From a virus: a stretch of DNA of 42,645 nucleotides. This document shows positions 18,434 through 24,912 of this stretch, in pieces; within the stretch, counting starts at the first letter, position 1; each line of letters starts with the position of its first letter. The position numbers and the translations under genes are program-made. The stretch spans positions 1 through 42,645 of the IMG/VR virus record IMGVR_UViG_3300025097_000013, one strand, 5' to 3'. The notes beneath the pieces were generated by a model. The model ran no database searches. It was given only the letters and a program-made list of their open reading frames with translations, and was not told the DNA's origin.

Positions 18434-20335
18434 ATGGTATTCGATCCACGTACACCAGGTATAGTACCTGACCCAGAAGATGAGCTATCTATTTCAGATA
18501 GAGTACTAAATATGATTTTTGGAGATCCTAACGACCCCAACGTACAGGCTGCAGTTCCTAATCCTAGACAACTTTTACCATTTCTTATAAAAGGAGCACG
18601 ATCTCTTAATTTAGGAGGAGGTCAAGCTCTATCAAAGATTCCAGGAATAGGAAACCTTTTTAAGGCTGGCGGGAAAGCGGTAAACAACCCTCTAACAGGG
18701 AAGTTCGTACCTAATGCATCAGTAACAGGAGGCGTCAATACTCTAGTTAAAGGTGCAGCTAACGTAGTAAGAAAAGGTGCAGGATCAATCAAATCAGGAG
18801 CAGGAAAAATTAAAGACGCTGCGAGCGGTAACGTAGTACCAGCGGCGATTATCGGAGGAGCTTTAAATCCTGGAGCTGTAGGTTCTGGAGCCAATATCCT
18901 TAGTACGGGAGTTACTGCAGCTAGAGGCGTCACAGGCCAGGCTATAGAAGGAATACAAAATTTAGTAGGGTTAGGCCCGAGCGAAGAAGAACTCGCTGCA
19001 AATCAAACTAGAGCTATAGCTAGCATACCAGGACTCCCTAGCCCAAGACAAGAAGTAATAAGCGAAGTATCCACTAGATCAGGGATGAATGTACAAGAAG
19101 GTCCCGCTGATAGAGAAGCTAAGAGATTACAAGGACTTGAGGATAGAAGGCAAGCTGCAGAGGATAGCGTTGTTCGACAGGCAGGACTCGGCGTGAGAGC
19201 TGAAGGCATTTCTAGTGAGATAACAGAACAGAGACAAAACATAGCAGAGCAGATTGCAGGATTAAGACAAGCACCGGCTGCAGGACGAGACGAATTTAGT
19301 CAGCGTTTGGCAGCATTATTAGGAACAGGACTTCCTTCTGCGATCACAGGACATGGAAATGGTATACAATTAGGTGCACAGATGAGTAATCAAATAGGTT
19401 CTCAGTTTGCTTCACAGAGAGCTCAAACAGCGGCTCAGATGAAAGCTTTACAAGGAAGAGCTGATAAGCTACTAGGCGTTCAGATAACCGCTCTAGGAAG
19501 AGAATCAGAAATAGAAGGAAAGGTAGGAACTCAGTTAGCGAAGGAATCTGCAGAATTTAGTAAAGTTATAGAAGAAACCAGAAAAGCTGAGGACGAAGGG
19601 AGACTAGACGCCACCAGAAGCTTAGACGTGGGAGGCTCACGATTTGATACACTTGATGTATCTATGCATGGAGATAAGTTATTCCGTCAAGCAGGAGCCA
19701 AAGAGTTAAAGTCCGCAGATCAAAAGATTCTATCTGGCTTAGTTAGAACTGCCCCTGTCATTCAAGGGAACCTAAGAACTCTACAGAGAATTATTGCTCA
19801 AGTAGGAGTAACAGGAGATGCAGCATTATCGGAGCCTGTAACTATCGTAGATCCTAGAACAGGAGAAGAGAAAGAGTTTACAAACGCGGCGGCAGCAATG
19901 GAAACATTGAGTACTTTGTTTAAAGCTAACGTTAAAGATATAGAGAACTTGGGAGCTTTAGGACAAGACGTCTTACAATTTACCTCTGCCTTGATGGATG
20001 ACCCTACGGGATATTTGACATCTATTAAAGATTGGGCTACTCAAGGCGGGCAGACAGGAAAGATTGTACAACAGGTTGACGTATTAGTAGACAATTACAC
20101 AGTACAAGCAGAAACCTTTTTCGATGCTAATGAGATCAAGTCTCTATCAAGACTAAATGCTGATAAATTAGATAACGGAGAAGTCCCAGGCTTTTCAAGA
20201 ATAGCCGAAGATCAACTATTTAAAGATCATCCAGAACGAACCGTTAAGATGGTAGATCCCGACGACGGAAAAGTCTTCTACCTTACTCCAGAAGAGTATA
20301 ATCAAGTAATGAAAAATAGCAGGAAGAGGAGATAA
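18434..20335 (+). CDS. Large internal virion/ejection protein candidate
   Basis: The 633-residue protein has a Gly/Ala-rich N-terminal part (about 55-160), a long Gln/Ala/Arg-rich helical middle (about 200-400) and a mixed C-terminal part. It begins 1 bp after the previous gene and shares its composition. The pattern fits an internal core protein ejected with DNA. No transglycosylase motif was found, so it does not obviously supply a cell-wall enzyme. The start has a usable site (GGAGG). Confidence 0.6.
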   Translation: MVFDPRTPGIVPDPEDELSISDRVLNMIFGDPNDPNVQAAVPNPRQLLPFLIKGARSLNLGGGQALSKIPGIGNLFKAGGKAVNNPLTGKFVPNASVTGGVNTLVKGAANVVRKGAGSIKSGAGKIKDAASGNVVPAAIIGGALNPGAVGSGANILSTGVTAARGVTGQAIEGIQNLVGLGPSEEELAANQTRAIASIPGLPSPRQEVISEVSTRSGMNVQEGPADREAKRLQGLEDRRQAAEDSVVRQAGLGVRAEGISSEITEQRQNIAEQIAGLRQAPAAGRDEFSQRLAALLGTGLPSAITGHGNGIQLGAQMSNQIGSQFASQRAQTAAQMKALQGRADKLLGVQITALGRESEIEGKVGTQLAKESAEFSKVIEETRKAEDEGRLDATRSLDVGGSRFDTLDVSMHGDKLFRQAGAKELKSADQKILSGLVRTAPVIQGNLRTLQRIIAQVGVTGDAALSEPVTIVDPRTGEEKEFTNAAAAMETLSTLFKANVKDIENLGALGQDVLQFTSALMDDPTGYLTSIKDWATQGGQTGKIVQQVDVLVDNYTVQAETFFDANEIKSLSRLNADKLDNGEVPGFSRIAEDQLFKDHPERTVKMVDPDDGKVFYLTPEEYNQVMKNSRKRR

Positions 20336-20339
20336 TCAT

Positions 20340-20999
20340 ATGCCATTGGAATTCGAATCAGAAGACGCTCTCCAGAATGCATTAACCGCGGAGCAAAGCC
20401 TACCAATAGAACAAGAATTGGTAGAGCCTGAACTACAACCTTTAGAGTTTGGGTCAGAACAAGAGTTACAAGACGCGCTCTCATCACAACAAGATGTTGT
20501 CTCACCACCACAAGATGTTGTACAAGATCAACAAGGACTTCCTCAACAAGCTCCTTCGGGATTAGATCCTGCAGGTTTAGCTTCAGCGGTGCTTGGACAA
20601 TCTATACCTCAGCCTCAGGAGGCGCCTCAGTTAGACAGAAAGACTATCATTGATAGTTATGGTCCGCAGAATAATACAATCGCTCAGAAGCTACCTGTAG
20701 GGATGGACCCTATACATCCTGCTGATATGGAGGCCGTTACAGATGTACTATCTAAATCTTTCTTCTCTATGAGTACTACAGGTATACTATTAGATCCTAC
20801 AGAGAGAGTGATGTATGTTACCTCTATCATGGAGAATACCGCGATCCGGGCTGATGTAAGAGCTCAATTGATCGACCAAGCGATGAGGGACGGTAAGATT
20901 GTTCCGGAAGCGCTACCTAAGGCCTGGTTCGAAGCGAGAGGCCTACTATTATTACCTCCTAATTTAAACCTAGACGATCTAGATGGGGAGTTGGTGTAA
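20340..20999 (+). CDS. Acidic late protein with internal repeats
   Basis: The 219-residue protein is rich in Glu, Gln, Leu and Pro. It holds two copies of an LEF-x-SE-x-x-LQ-x-AL motif (about residues 3-15 and 36-48), then a doubled PQDVV segment and a Pro/Gln-rich linker. The C-terminal 120 residues look folded, with a helical core. It follows the large ejection-protein candidate after 4 bp. The role is unknown; a virion assembly or ejection accessory is likely. Confidence 0.65.
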   Translation: MPLEFESEDALQNALTAEQSLPIEQELVEPELQPLEFGSEQELQDALSSQQDVVSPPQDVVQDQQGLPQQAPSGLDPAGLASAVLGQSIPQPQEAPQLDRKTIIDSYGPQNNTIAQKLPVGMDPIHPADMEAVTDVLSKSFFSMSTTGILLDPTERVMYVTSIMENTAIRADVRAQLIDQAMRDGKIVPEALPKAWFEARGLLLLPPNLNLDDLDGELV

Positions 21000-21000
21000 C

Positions 21001-21243
21001 ATGAATGATTGGCAAGCGATAGTAATTGATGAACTTAAATCATTAAACAGAAAATTAGAAAAAGTTTCAGATAAAATAGATAAAGATACTGAGAAGATCG
21101 AGCTCAAATTAGAGAATCTCGATGATAAAGTTGACAGGGAACTAGAGCCAATTAAGGCTCATATAACCAAAGTTAAATTCTCGGCGGTTGCTCTTGTGGT
21201 CATAGTACCTGTAGTCCTCGCTGTTATAAGAATATGGTTATAA
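21001..21243 (+). CDS. Coiled-coil protein with C-terminal membrane segment (holin accessory-like)
   Basis: The 80-residue product has a heptad-rich helix (about 10-50) and one hydrophobic segment (59-78) at the C-terminus. This is the layout of XhlA-type lysis accessory proteins, though it could also be a membrane anchor for another factor. I chose ATG 21001, 1 bp after the preceding stop. The frame also opens at 20983 with a poorer context. It is the last gene of the late block. Its final codons overlap the 3' end of the convergent sigma gene by 6 bp. Confidence 0.55.
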   Translation: MNDWQAIVIDELKSLNRKLEKVSDKIDKDTEKIELKLENLDDKVDRELEPIKAHITKVKFSAVALVVIVPVVLAVIRIWL

Positions 21244-21780
21244 TATATCCGTCGATAAGTTCAAATGCTTCAACCTCGTCTTGATCTTTGATACACTTGA
21301 AGTAGCAGTACCTAGCGGGATACTGAGAACATCGGCGATCTCAGAGTAAGAAAGACTTACAGTCCTAAGTAATAACACTTTATAGAAATTACCAGGTAGT
21401 AGCGGTTTAATAGCCGTTAAGATCTCTATGACATCTCTATTCTTTTTAGAAAGATTAGACTTAGCTGGGGTGTATTCCATTGTGTTATCTGTATATAACT
21501 CCAACCTGTTAGCGGCCGATTTAAACTTATCTTTCATACAGTTATCAATAAGGACACAGAACCATGTCTTACGGTTTGTCTCCGTTCCTTGGAATCTACT
21601 GTAAGGACATGTCATAGCTTTCCCTATCTTCATAGACTTCATATATGCATCATGTACATAATCTAAAGCTTCAGGATCTGTAGGAGCTACATAACGTCCG
21701 GCGTATTTACTTAATTTATTTGAGGCAAATGTGGCAAAGTATTTGTACCACTTATTGAAAAAATCATCGTGCGAGTTCAT
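21238..21780 (-). CDS. Sigma factor of the sigma-70 / ECF type
   Basis: The 180-residue protein has an N-terminal region 2-like part (about 10-85, with ALDYVHDAYMKSMK and TWFCVLIDNCMKD) and a C-terminal region 4-like helix-turn-helix (about 130-176: LPGNFYKVLLLRTV, LSYSEIADVLSIPLGTA, VSKIKTRLK). ECF sigmas hold just these two domains. It should redirect host RNA polymerase, most likely to the structural genes. It is the last gene of the minus block and sits next to the end of the late block. Its start overlaps the preceding gene by 17 bp. Its target promoters are not identified. Confidence 0.8.
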   Translation of the reverse strand: MNSHDDFFNKWYKYFATFASNKLSKYAGRYVAPTDPEALDYVHDAYMKSMKIGKAMTCPYSRFQGTETNRKTWFCVLIDNCMKDKFKSAANRLELYTDNTMEYTPAKSNLSKKNRDVIEILTAIKPLLPGNFYKVLLLRTVSLSYSEIADVLSIPLGTATSSVSKIKTRLKHLNLSTDIL

Positions 21781-21955
21781 TTTCTAATCTCTTCTGTAAT
21801 CGAAGAAAGGCATTGCTTATACCTTCTTCATTGAGTTCATCCATATTATAATTATCGTGGAATTCATTTATAAAGAGTGACGTACCTTCGGCTGTTACTT
21901 CTAGTATAATGCCGCCTATTTTTTGTCTTATGTTAAATACAAAGTTATGTTCCAT
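21764..21955 (-). CDS. Small hypothetical protein
   Basis: A 63-residue protein with a beta-rich N-terminus (FVFNIRQKIGGIILEVTAEG) and a helical, acidic C-terminus (LNEEGISNAFLRLQKRLE). It overlaps the sigma gene at its 3' end and follows the membrane protein gene closely, so all three are probably coupled. A regulator of the sigma factor is possible by position, but there is no direct evidence for it. Confidence 0.6.
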   Translation of the reverse strand: MEHNFVFNIRQKIGGIILEVTAEGTSLFINEFHDNYNMDELNEEGISNAFLRLQKRLENELAR

Positions 21956-21956
21956 A

Positions 21957-22394
21957 TTAGTCCCTACTCATTATAGATGCGCCAAAGTAACTACCTACTA
22001 TAGCGCTGAGCATATGATAGTCAAACGACGTAAACGGAACACCTGGTACTTCTGTGAATTTAAATACTGTCTCTGTCCAGCCGAAGATCCAAAACCCGTG
22101 GTGAACTTCTACAGGCTCTCCGTGTATAATAGGTAGAGCAGCTAGCCCTAGTAGAAGAGCTACCTTAGCTCCCCAATATACAGACCACGCTGACACTGCA
22201 AGAAACCTTTTAGTCCATTGAAATGATTTGTTGGTTATACTATTTCTAGCTTTCTGAGAATTCTCATTGTGTGTAGCTATATCTATCAGCCTACTATGTT
22301 GTTTCTCTCTGGCCTCACTTCTAGCATTGGCAAATTTAAAGTATGCCGATATTGCCGTAGATATTACGAATGTGATTACTGATGTAGGTATCAT
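21957..22394 (-). CDS. Three-segment membrane protein, holin candidate
   Basis: The 145-residue product has hydrophobic segments at about 4-21, 65-90 and 126-143. A polar, basic helical stretch (22-63) joins the first two. A His/Trp-rich loop (about 92-110) lies between the second and third. The size and topology allow a holin-like role, but I recognise no holin family. Together with the 21001 gene it is one of only a few lysis candidates in the genome. Confidence 0.55.
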   Translation of the reverse strand: MIPTSVITFVISTAISAYFKFANARSEAREKQHSRLIDIATHNENSQKARNSITNKSFQWTKRFLAVSAWSVYWGAKVALLLGLAALPIIHGEPVEVHHGFWIFGWTETVFKFTEVPGVPFTSFDYHMLSAIVGSYFGASIMSRD

Positions 22395-22398
22395 GATA

Positions 22399-22644
22399 TT
22401 ATTCCTCTGGTTCTTCGAACAGGATTTCTCTTAAATCACTATATATACTGTTCCGCTCTCTTTCCGTATCGAAGTAGTGTGTTCTACCTGACATATATAG
22501 AGTAAATTGTTTCTTATATTTATAAGTATCGCTAAAGAACATGCCGCCATCCTTAATATCTATTATTATCTGTTCCGTATCTAAGACGATAGGAGCGGAC
22601 ACTTCTGTTATACAATCATTAAATTCATAGTATTTATTATTCAT
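22399..22644 (-). CDS. Small acidic hypothetical protein
   Basis: An 81-residue protein rich in Tyr, Ile, Asp and Glu, probably alpha/beta. It overlaps the endonuclease I gene by 8 bp (ATGAATAA), which suggests translational coupling. No motif is recognised. Confidence 0.65.
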   Translation of the reverse strand: MNNKYYEFNDCITEVSAPIVLDTEQIIIDIKDGGMFFSDTYKYKKQFTLYMSGRTHYFDTERERNSIYSDLREILFEEPEE

Positions 22645-23071
22645 TTAACCACTCCTTAGGTATTTGTTTCTTTAGCGGGCTGTATGTATAACCCTTCTTC
22701 TCACAGAACATGGCGTATGTTGTTTTACTTCCTTTACGGATTTTAGCGTTAGGATTCTGGAAGACGAATCTGATATCGAGATCAGGATGACATAACTTAA
22801 TGTAGCTATGTTTCATACGATCGTCAGTTGTCCAGCGTCCCTTAGTTTCTATATACATCTTAGACCCATCCTTCTTTTTAAGAATAAAGTCCGGGGTATA
22901 CTTCCTAGGTTTCTCCGGTTGAGTATATTCTATCGTGTCTTCCTCGTAGCCAACCCAGCGATTAAGTGACTCAAGGAACTGCGATACTTCTAATTCAAAC
23001 CCGCTACGGAATCCTAATTTCTTAGCTACTTGTCTCTGCGTCGCTGTCTTGTACTTCTTTTCGCTTTTCAT
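22637..23071 (-). CDS. T7 endonuclease I-like Holliday junction resolvase
   Basis: The protein is about 144 residues (T7 gp3 is 149). It carries the characteristic active-site pattern: Glu in RSGFE, Asp in YTPDF, and Glu/Lys in IETKGRW. It cuts branched DNA, resolving packaging-blocking junctions and degrading host DNA. The frame opens at 23092; I prefer ATG 23071, preceded by GGAAAG sequence, but either is possible. It lies downstream of two overlapping coiled-coil genes in the replication block. Confidence 0.85.
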   Translation of the reverse strand: MKSEKKYKTATQRQVAKKLGFRSGFELEVSQFLESLNRWVGYEEDTIEYTQPEKPRKYTPDFILKKKDGSKMYIETKGRWTTDDRMKHSYIKLCHPDLDIRFVFQNPNAKIRKGSKTTYAMFCEKKGYTYSPLKKQIPKEWLNE

Positions 23072-23348
23072 CTTTCCACTCTTTCCTTGCATCTTCAGCT
23101 TCCTCTGGTAATTTTAATAGATCGGCTTTAGCTAGTATATCAAAGGCAAACGCCAAGTTTTCACTAATGTCTTTAAACCTATGAAGAAGGAAGTTCACAG
23201 CTTTCTCCAGTTCCTGGATCCGCTTTTTTAGACTTAGTTCCTTTTTTGCTCTTACTGCTTCCTTTTGAGGACTTAGCTTTTTCTTCTTCTTGTTCTTTTG
23301 CGTGGAACTCGTTAAGTTCTTTGATTCTTGTTTCGCGTCTTTGCTCAT
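23022..23348 (-). CDS. Lys-rich helical protein, overlapping gene
   Basis: A 108-residue frame with a Lys-rich N-terminus and a helical body (about 40-90, KRIQELEKAVNFLLHRFKD). Its ATG has AGAGAGGAAG just upstream. The first 170 bp overlap the end of the 23179-23508 gene in another frame. The strong site and the good heptad pattern past the overlap argue for a real gene. The unusually long overlap lowers confidence. Confidence 0.5.
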   Translation of the reverse strand: MSKDAKQESKNLTSSTQKNKKKKKLSPQKEAVRAKKELSLKKRIQELEKAVNFLLHRFKDISENLAFAFDILAKADLLKLPEEAEDARKEWKDEKRKEVQDSDAETSS

Positions 23349-23508
23349 TTAACTTCCTCTCTAAGATGTGTTGGTTTACTTTTTTAATCAATCTTAATTG
23401 CGTACCTCTAGGAGCCGCGTCTAATTGCATAATTGCTTGGAATAGCGCTCTGTTGTCTTTACCCATGCTATCCACAAATCCTAATAATTTCTTAACTTCA
23501 TTATCCAT
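23179..23508 (-). CDS. Helical protein with Lys/Ser-rich tail
   Basis: The 109-residue protein has an N-terminal helical part (about 1-70) and a low-complexity tail of Glu, Lys and Ser. I chose ATG 23508, which overlaps the preceding stop as ATGGATAA and follows GGGAG. Upstream ATGs at 23562 and 23535 are possible but have no good site. A sigma70-like promoter (23534-23562) lies just before it. Confidence 0.6.
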   Translation of the reverse strand: MDNEVKKLLGFVDSMGKDNRALFQAIMQLDAAPRGTQLRLIKKVNQHILERKLNEQRRETRIKELNEFHAKEQEEEKAKSSKGSSKSKKGTKSKKADPGTGESCELPSS

Positions 23509-23998
23509 TGTAATTATCTCCCTGTTTATATTCATTATACCAGTCTGTGCCTTCTTCGTCAAGCCTTTTCTTTAAGCATGGGCTATTAGCGTCGGGCGTC
23601 CCTGGGGGGTAGCAAGGATGGGTCTCGACTATAAATTCTGTATCCTCTGTAATCTCTAACTTTATAGGATCTTTATCCTCTTTATACCTATCGTCTATGA
23701 TCTTTCCATTTTCTACTAACTCCGCTAAGAACCCGATGTTAGCTGCTATGTGATCGACATGACTTAATCCACTTTCTTCGTCCTTATCTTGTCCTTCTAA
23801 TAAAGCTACTAAATGCCTATTTAAACTATCAGCAAGTCCGTGATAGCTCATATGTTTACCACCACCTCTCCAGTTGTGCATACCATATTTCATTTCTCCA
23901 TACATCATAGCTCTTGCACAAGCTCTCTGTAATGCACCAGGTACTAAAGATAGCCTGGGTTTCCCTTCATTAAAACGCTTAGCTTCACCCATCGCCAT
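23501..23998 (-). CDS. dATP/dGTP diphosphohydrolase-like protein (MazG-related superfamily)
   Basis: The 165-residue protein shows the family signature: an N-terminal NEGKPRLSLVP, then YGEMKYGMHNWRGGG and a helix pair with LNRHLVALLEGQDKDEESGL followed by SHVDHIAANIGFLAEL. The Glu/Asp pattern of the second half should bind metal. The family removes pyrophosphate from purine deoxynucleotides, and relatives take part in modified-base pathways in some phages. I see no PurZ or DpoZ partner here, so plain pool control is more likely. The start may be 23998 or 23992. Confidence 0.75.
   Translation of the reverse strand: MAMGEAKRFNEGKPRLSLVPGALQRACARAMMYGEMKYGMHNWRGGGKHMSYHGLADSLNRHLVALLEGQDKDEESGLSHVDHIAANIGFLAELVENGKIIDDRYKEDKDPIKLEITEDTEFIVETHPCYPPGTPDANSPCLKKRLDEEGTDWYNEYKQGDNYNG
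23534..23562 (-). promoter_or_regulatory. Sigma70-type promoter before the 23508 start
   Basis: TTGACG (23557-23562) and TATAAT (23534-23539) lie 17 bp apart on the minus strand, inside the end of the diphosphohydrolase gene. The predicted start is about 19 nt before the next ATG, leaving room for its ribosome binding site. Confidence 0.7.
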
Positions 23999-24182
23999 AC
24001 TCTCCTTGTTGTATACGTACTAGTTTTTTTCTGATCATCATTAAAGCTACTCTTATCTGTTCATAAGGATCCGGATCATCTTGTCCAGGTAAAGGTAATG
24101 CCATATTTGGTAAACGTAATAAGTGTAACATAAATTCTATTTCATTATTGATCCCTTCCGCAGGGCTACTTTCTCTATCCAT
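23985..24182 (-). CDS. Small hypothetical protein
   Basis: A 65-residue protein with a Pro-rich middle (LPNMALPLPGQDDPDPYEQ) and helical ends. Its final codons overlap the start of the diphosphohydrolase gene, suggesting coupling. It has an acceptable ribosome binding site. No family is recognised. Confidence 0.6.
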   Translation of the reverse strand: MDRESSPAEGINNEIEFMLHLLRLPNMALPLPGQDDPDPYEQIRVALMMIRKKLVRIQQGEYGDG

Positions 24183-24184
24183 TG

Positions 24185-24289
24185 TTATCCCCAGATATTA
24201 AGTATATGTTTTCCTACAACTAATACGCCTGACCCCGCTATTAATCTTCCTATGATATGGATTATCTCCAATAAGATTACCTGTTTCAC
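24185..24289 (-). CDS. Tiny membrane peptide (34 residues), GTG start
   Basis: In a gap of 118 bp, a 34-codon frame begins with GTG at 24289 behind AGGGAGCG and ends 2 bp before the next ATG. The product is mostly hydrophobic (ILLEIIHIIGRLIAGSGVLV near the N-terminus) and would span the membrane once. Tiny membrane peptides of this kind serve phage lysis or takeover, but here the function is unknown. Confidence 0.45.
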   Translation of the reverse strand: MKQVILLEIIHIIGRLIAGSGVLVVGKHILNIWG

Positions 24290-24300
24290 TGATCGCTCCC

Positions 24301-24858
24301 TTAGATTAAGATTAGAATTGCGGTTCGGACCCAATCGACTTCCTTGATGTCATAACCTTTAGCTTTTAATAGTTGTATAAATAAGGTAACAGTTTCGTCT
24401 ACTTTTTCGTTCACTAATTCGTGCTCTTCTTTGGTGAGAGGCGTTCTATCTAATCCATTAACCTTCCACGTTCTGCTAATAAGTCCAGGTATTTGGTACT
24501 TACTGACACCAGAGCTGATCCTTGCCACTTTACAGATCTTTATCGCAGCTTTAACTGCTATAGCTTCTTCAAGCTTATGCATCTTAGGATCGTCAAAACC
24601 TAAGGACACTCCTGCGTTACTTCTTATCTTATGTACCACTTCATGTAATATAAGGTATATCTGTTGCTTTCCTCTCTTAACATAAATCTTATCTTCCTCT
24701 TCTACATAGACTGCGTCTGCGTCAGGGTGATAAGGTATCTTCTTTGTGATCTCATACTTCACGCCAAGGTCATCCAGGATCCTAGTACTAGTCCCTTGAT
24801 ACCTAGTACATGATACGCTAAGTAAACATAACATTAATATGATGAATGATTTATACAT
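24301..24858 (-). CDS. Lipoprotein with HExxH metallopeptidase motif
   Basis: The 185-residue product begins with a lipoprotein-type signal (basic start, hydrophobic core, LLSVSC with Cys17 as the lipid attachment site). The mature part has HEVVH (72-76), the zinc-site motif, with Glu at 97/98 as a likely third ligand (LEEAIA). It should be an exported zinc peptidase attached to the envelope. I placed the start at 24858 because GGAGGG lies just upstream; the frame also opens at 24870. It has its own promoter (24884-24912). The substrate is unknown. Since no endolysin is evident, a lysis role is worth considering. Confidence 0.75.
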   Translation of the reverse strand: MYKSFIILMLCLLSVSCTRYQGTSTRILDDLGVKYEITKKIPYHPDADAVYVEEEDKIYVKRGKQQIYLILHEVVHKIRSNAGVSLGFDDPKMHKLEEAIAVKAAIKICKVARISSGVSKYQIPGLISRTWKVNGLDRTPLTKEEHELVNEKVDETVTLFIQLLKAKGYDIKEVDWVRTAILILI

Positions 24859-24883
24859 GTTACCCTCCATTCGATATACCTTT

Positions 24884-24912
24884 ATTATACCTCATCCACA
24901 TTTAATTGTCCA
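24884..24912 (-). promoter_or_regulatory. Sigma70-type promoter for the lipoprotein peptidase
   Basis: On the minus strand, TGGACA (24907-24912) and TATAAT (24884-24889) are 17 bp apart, at the end of the DNA polymerase gene. The predicted start lies about 20 nt before the peptidase ATG. Confidence 0.65.

Noticed and set aside
20489-20530. Repeated ACAAGATGTTGT as a regulatory repeat
   Set aside because: It lies in a coding sequence and reflects a doubled Pro-Gln-Asp-Val-Val segment of the protein.
23179-23348. Programmed frameshift joining the two overlapping genes
   Set aside because: The second frame is +1 to the first, no usual slippery site and structure fit, and the downstream gene has its own start and ribosome site.
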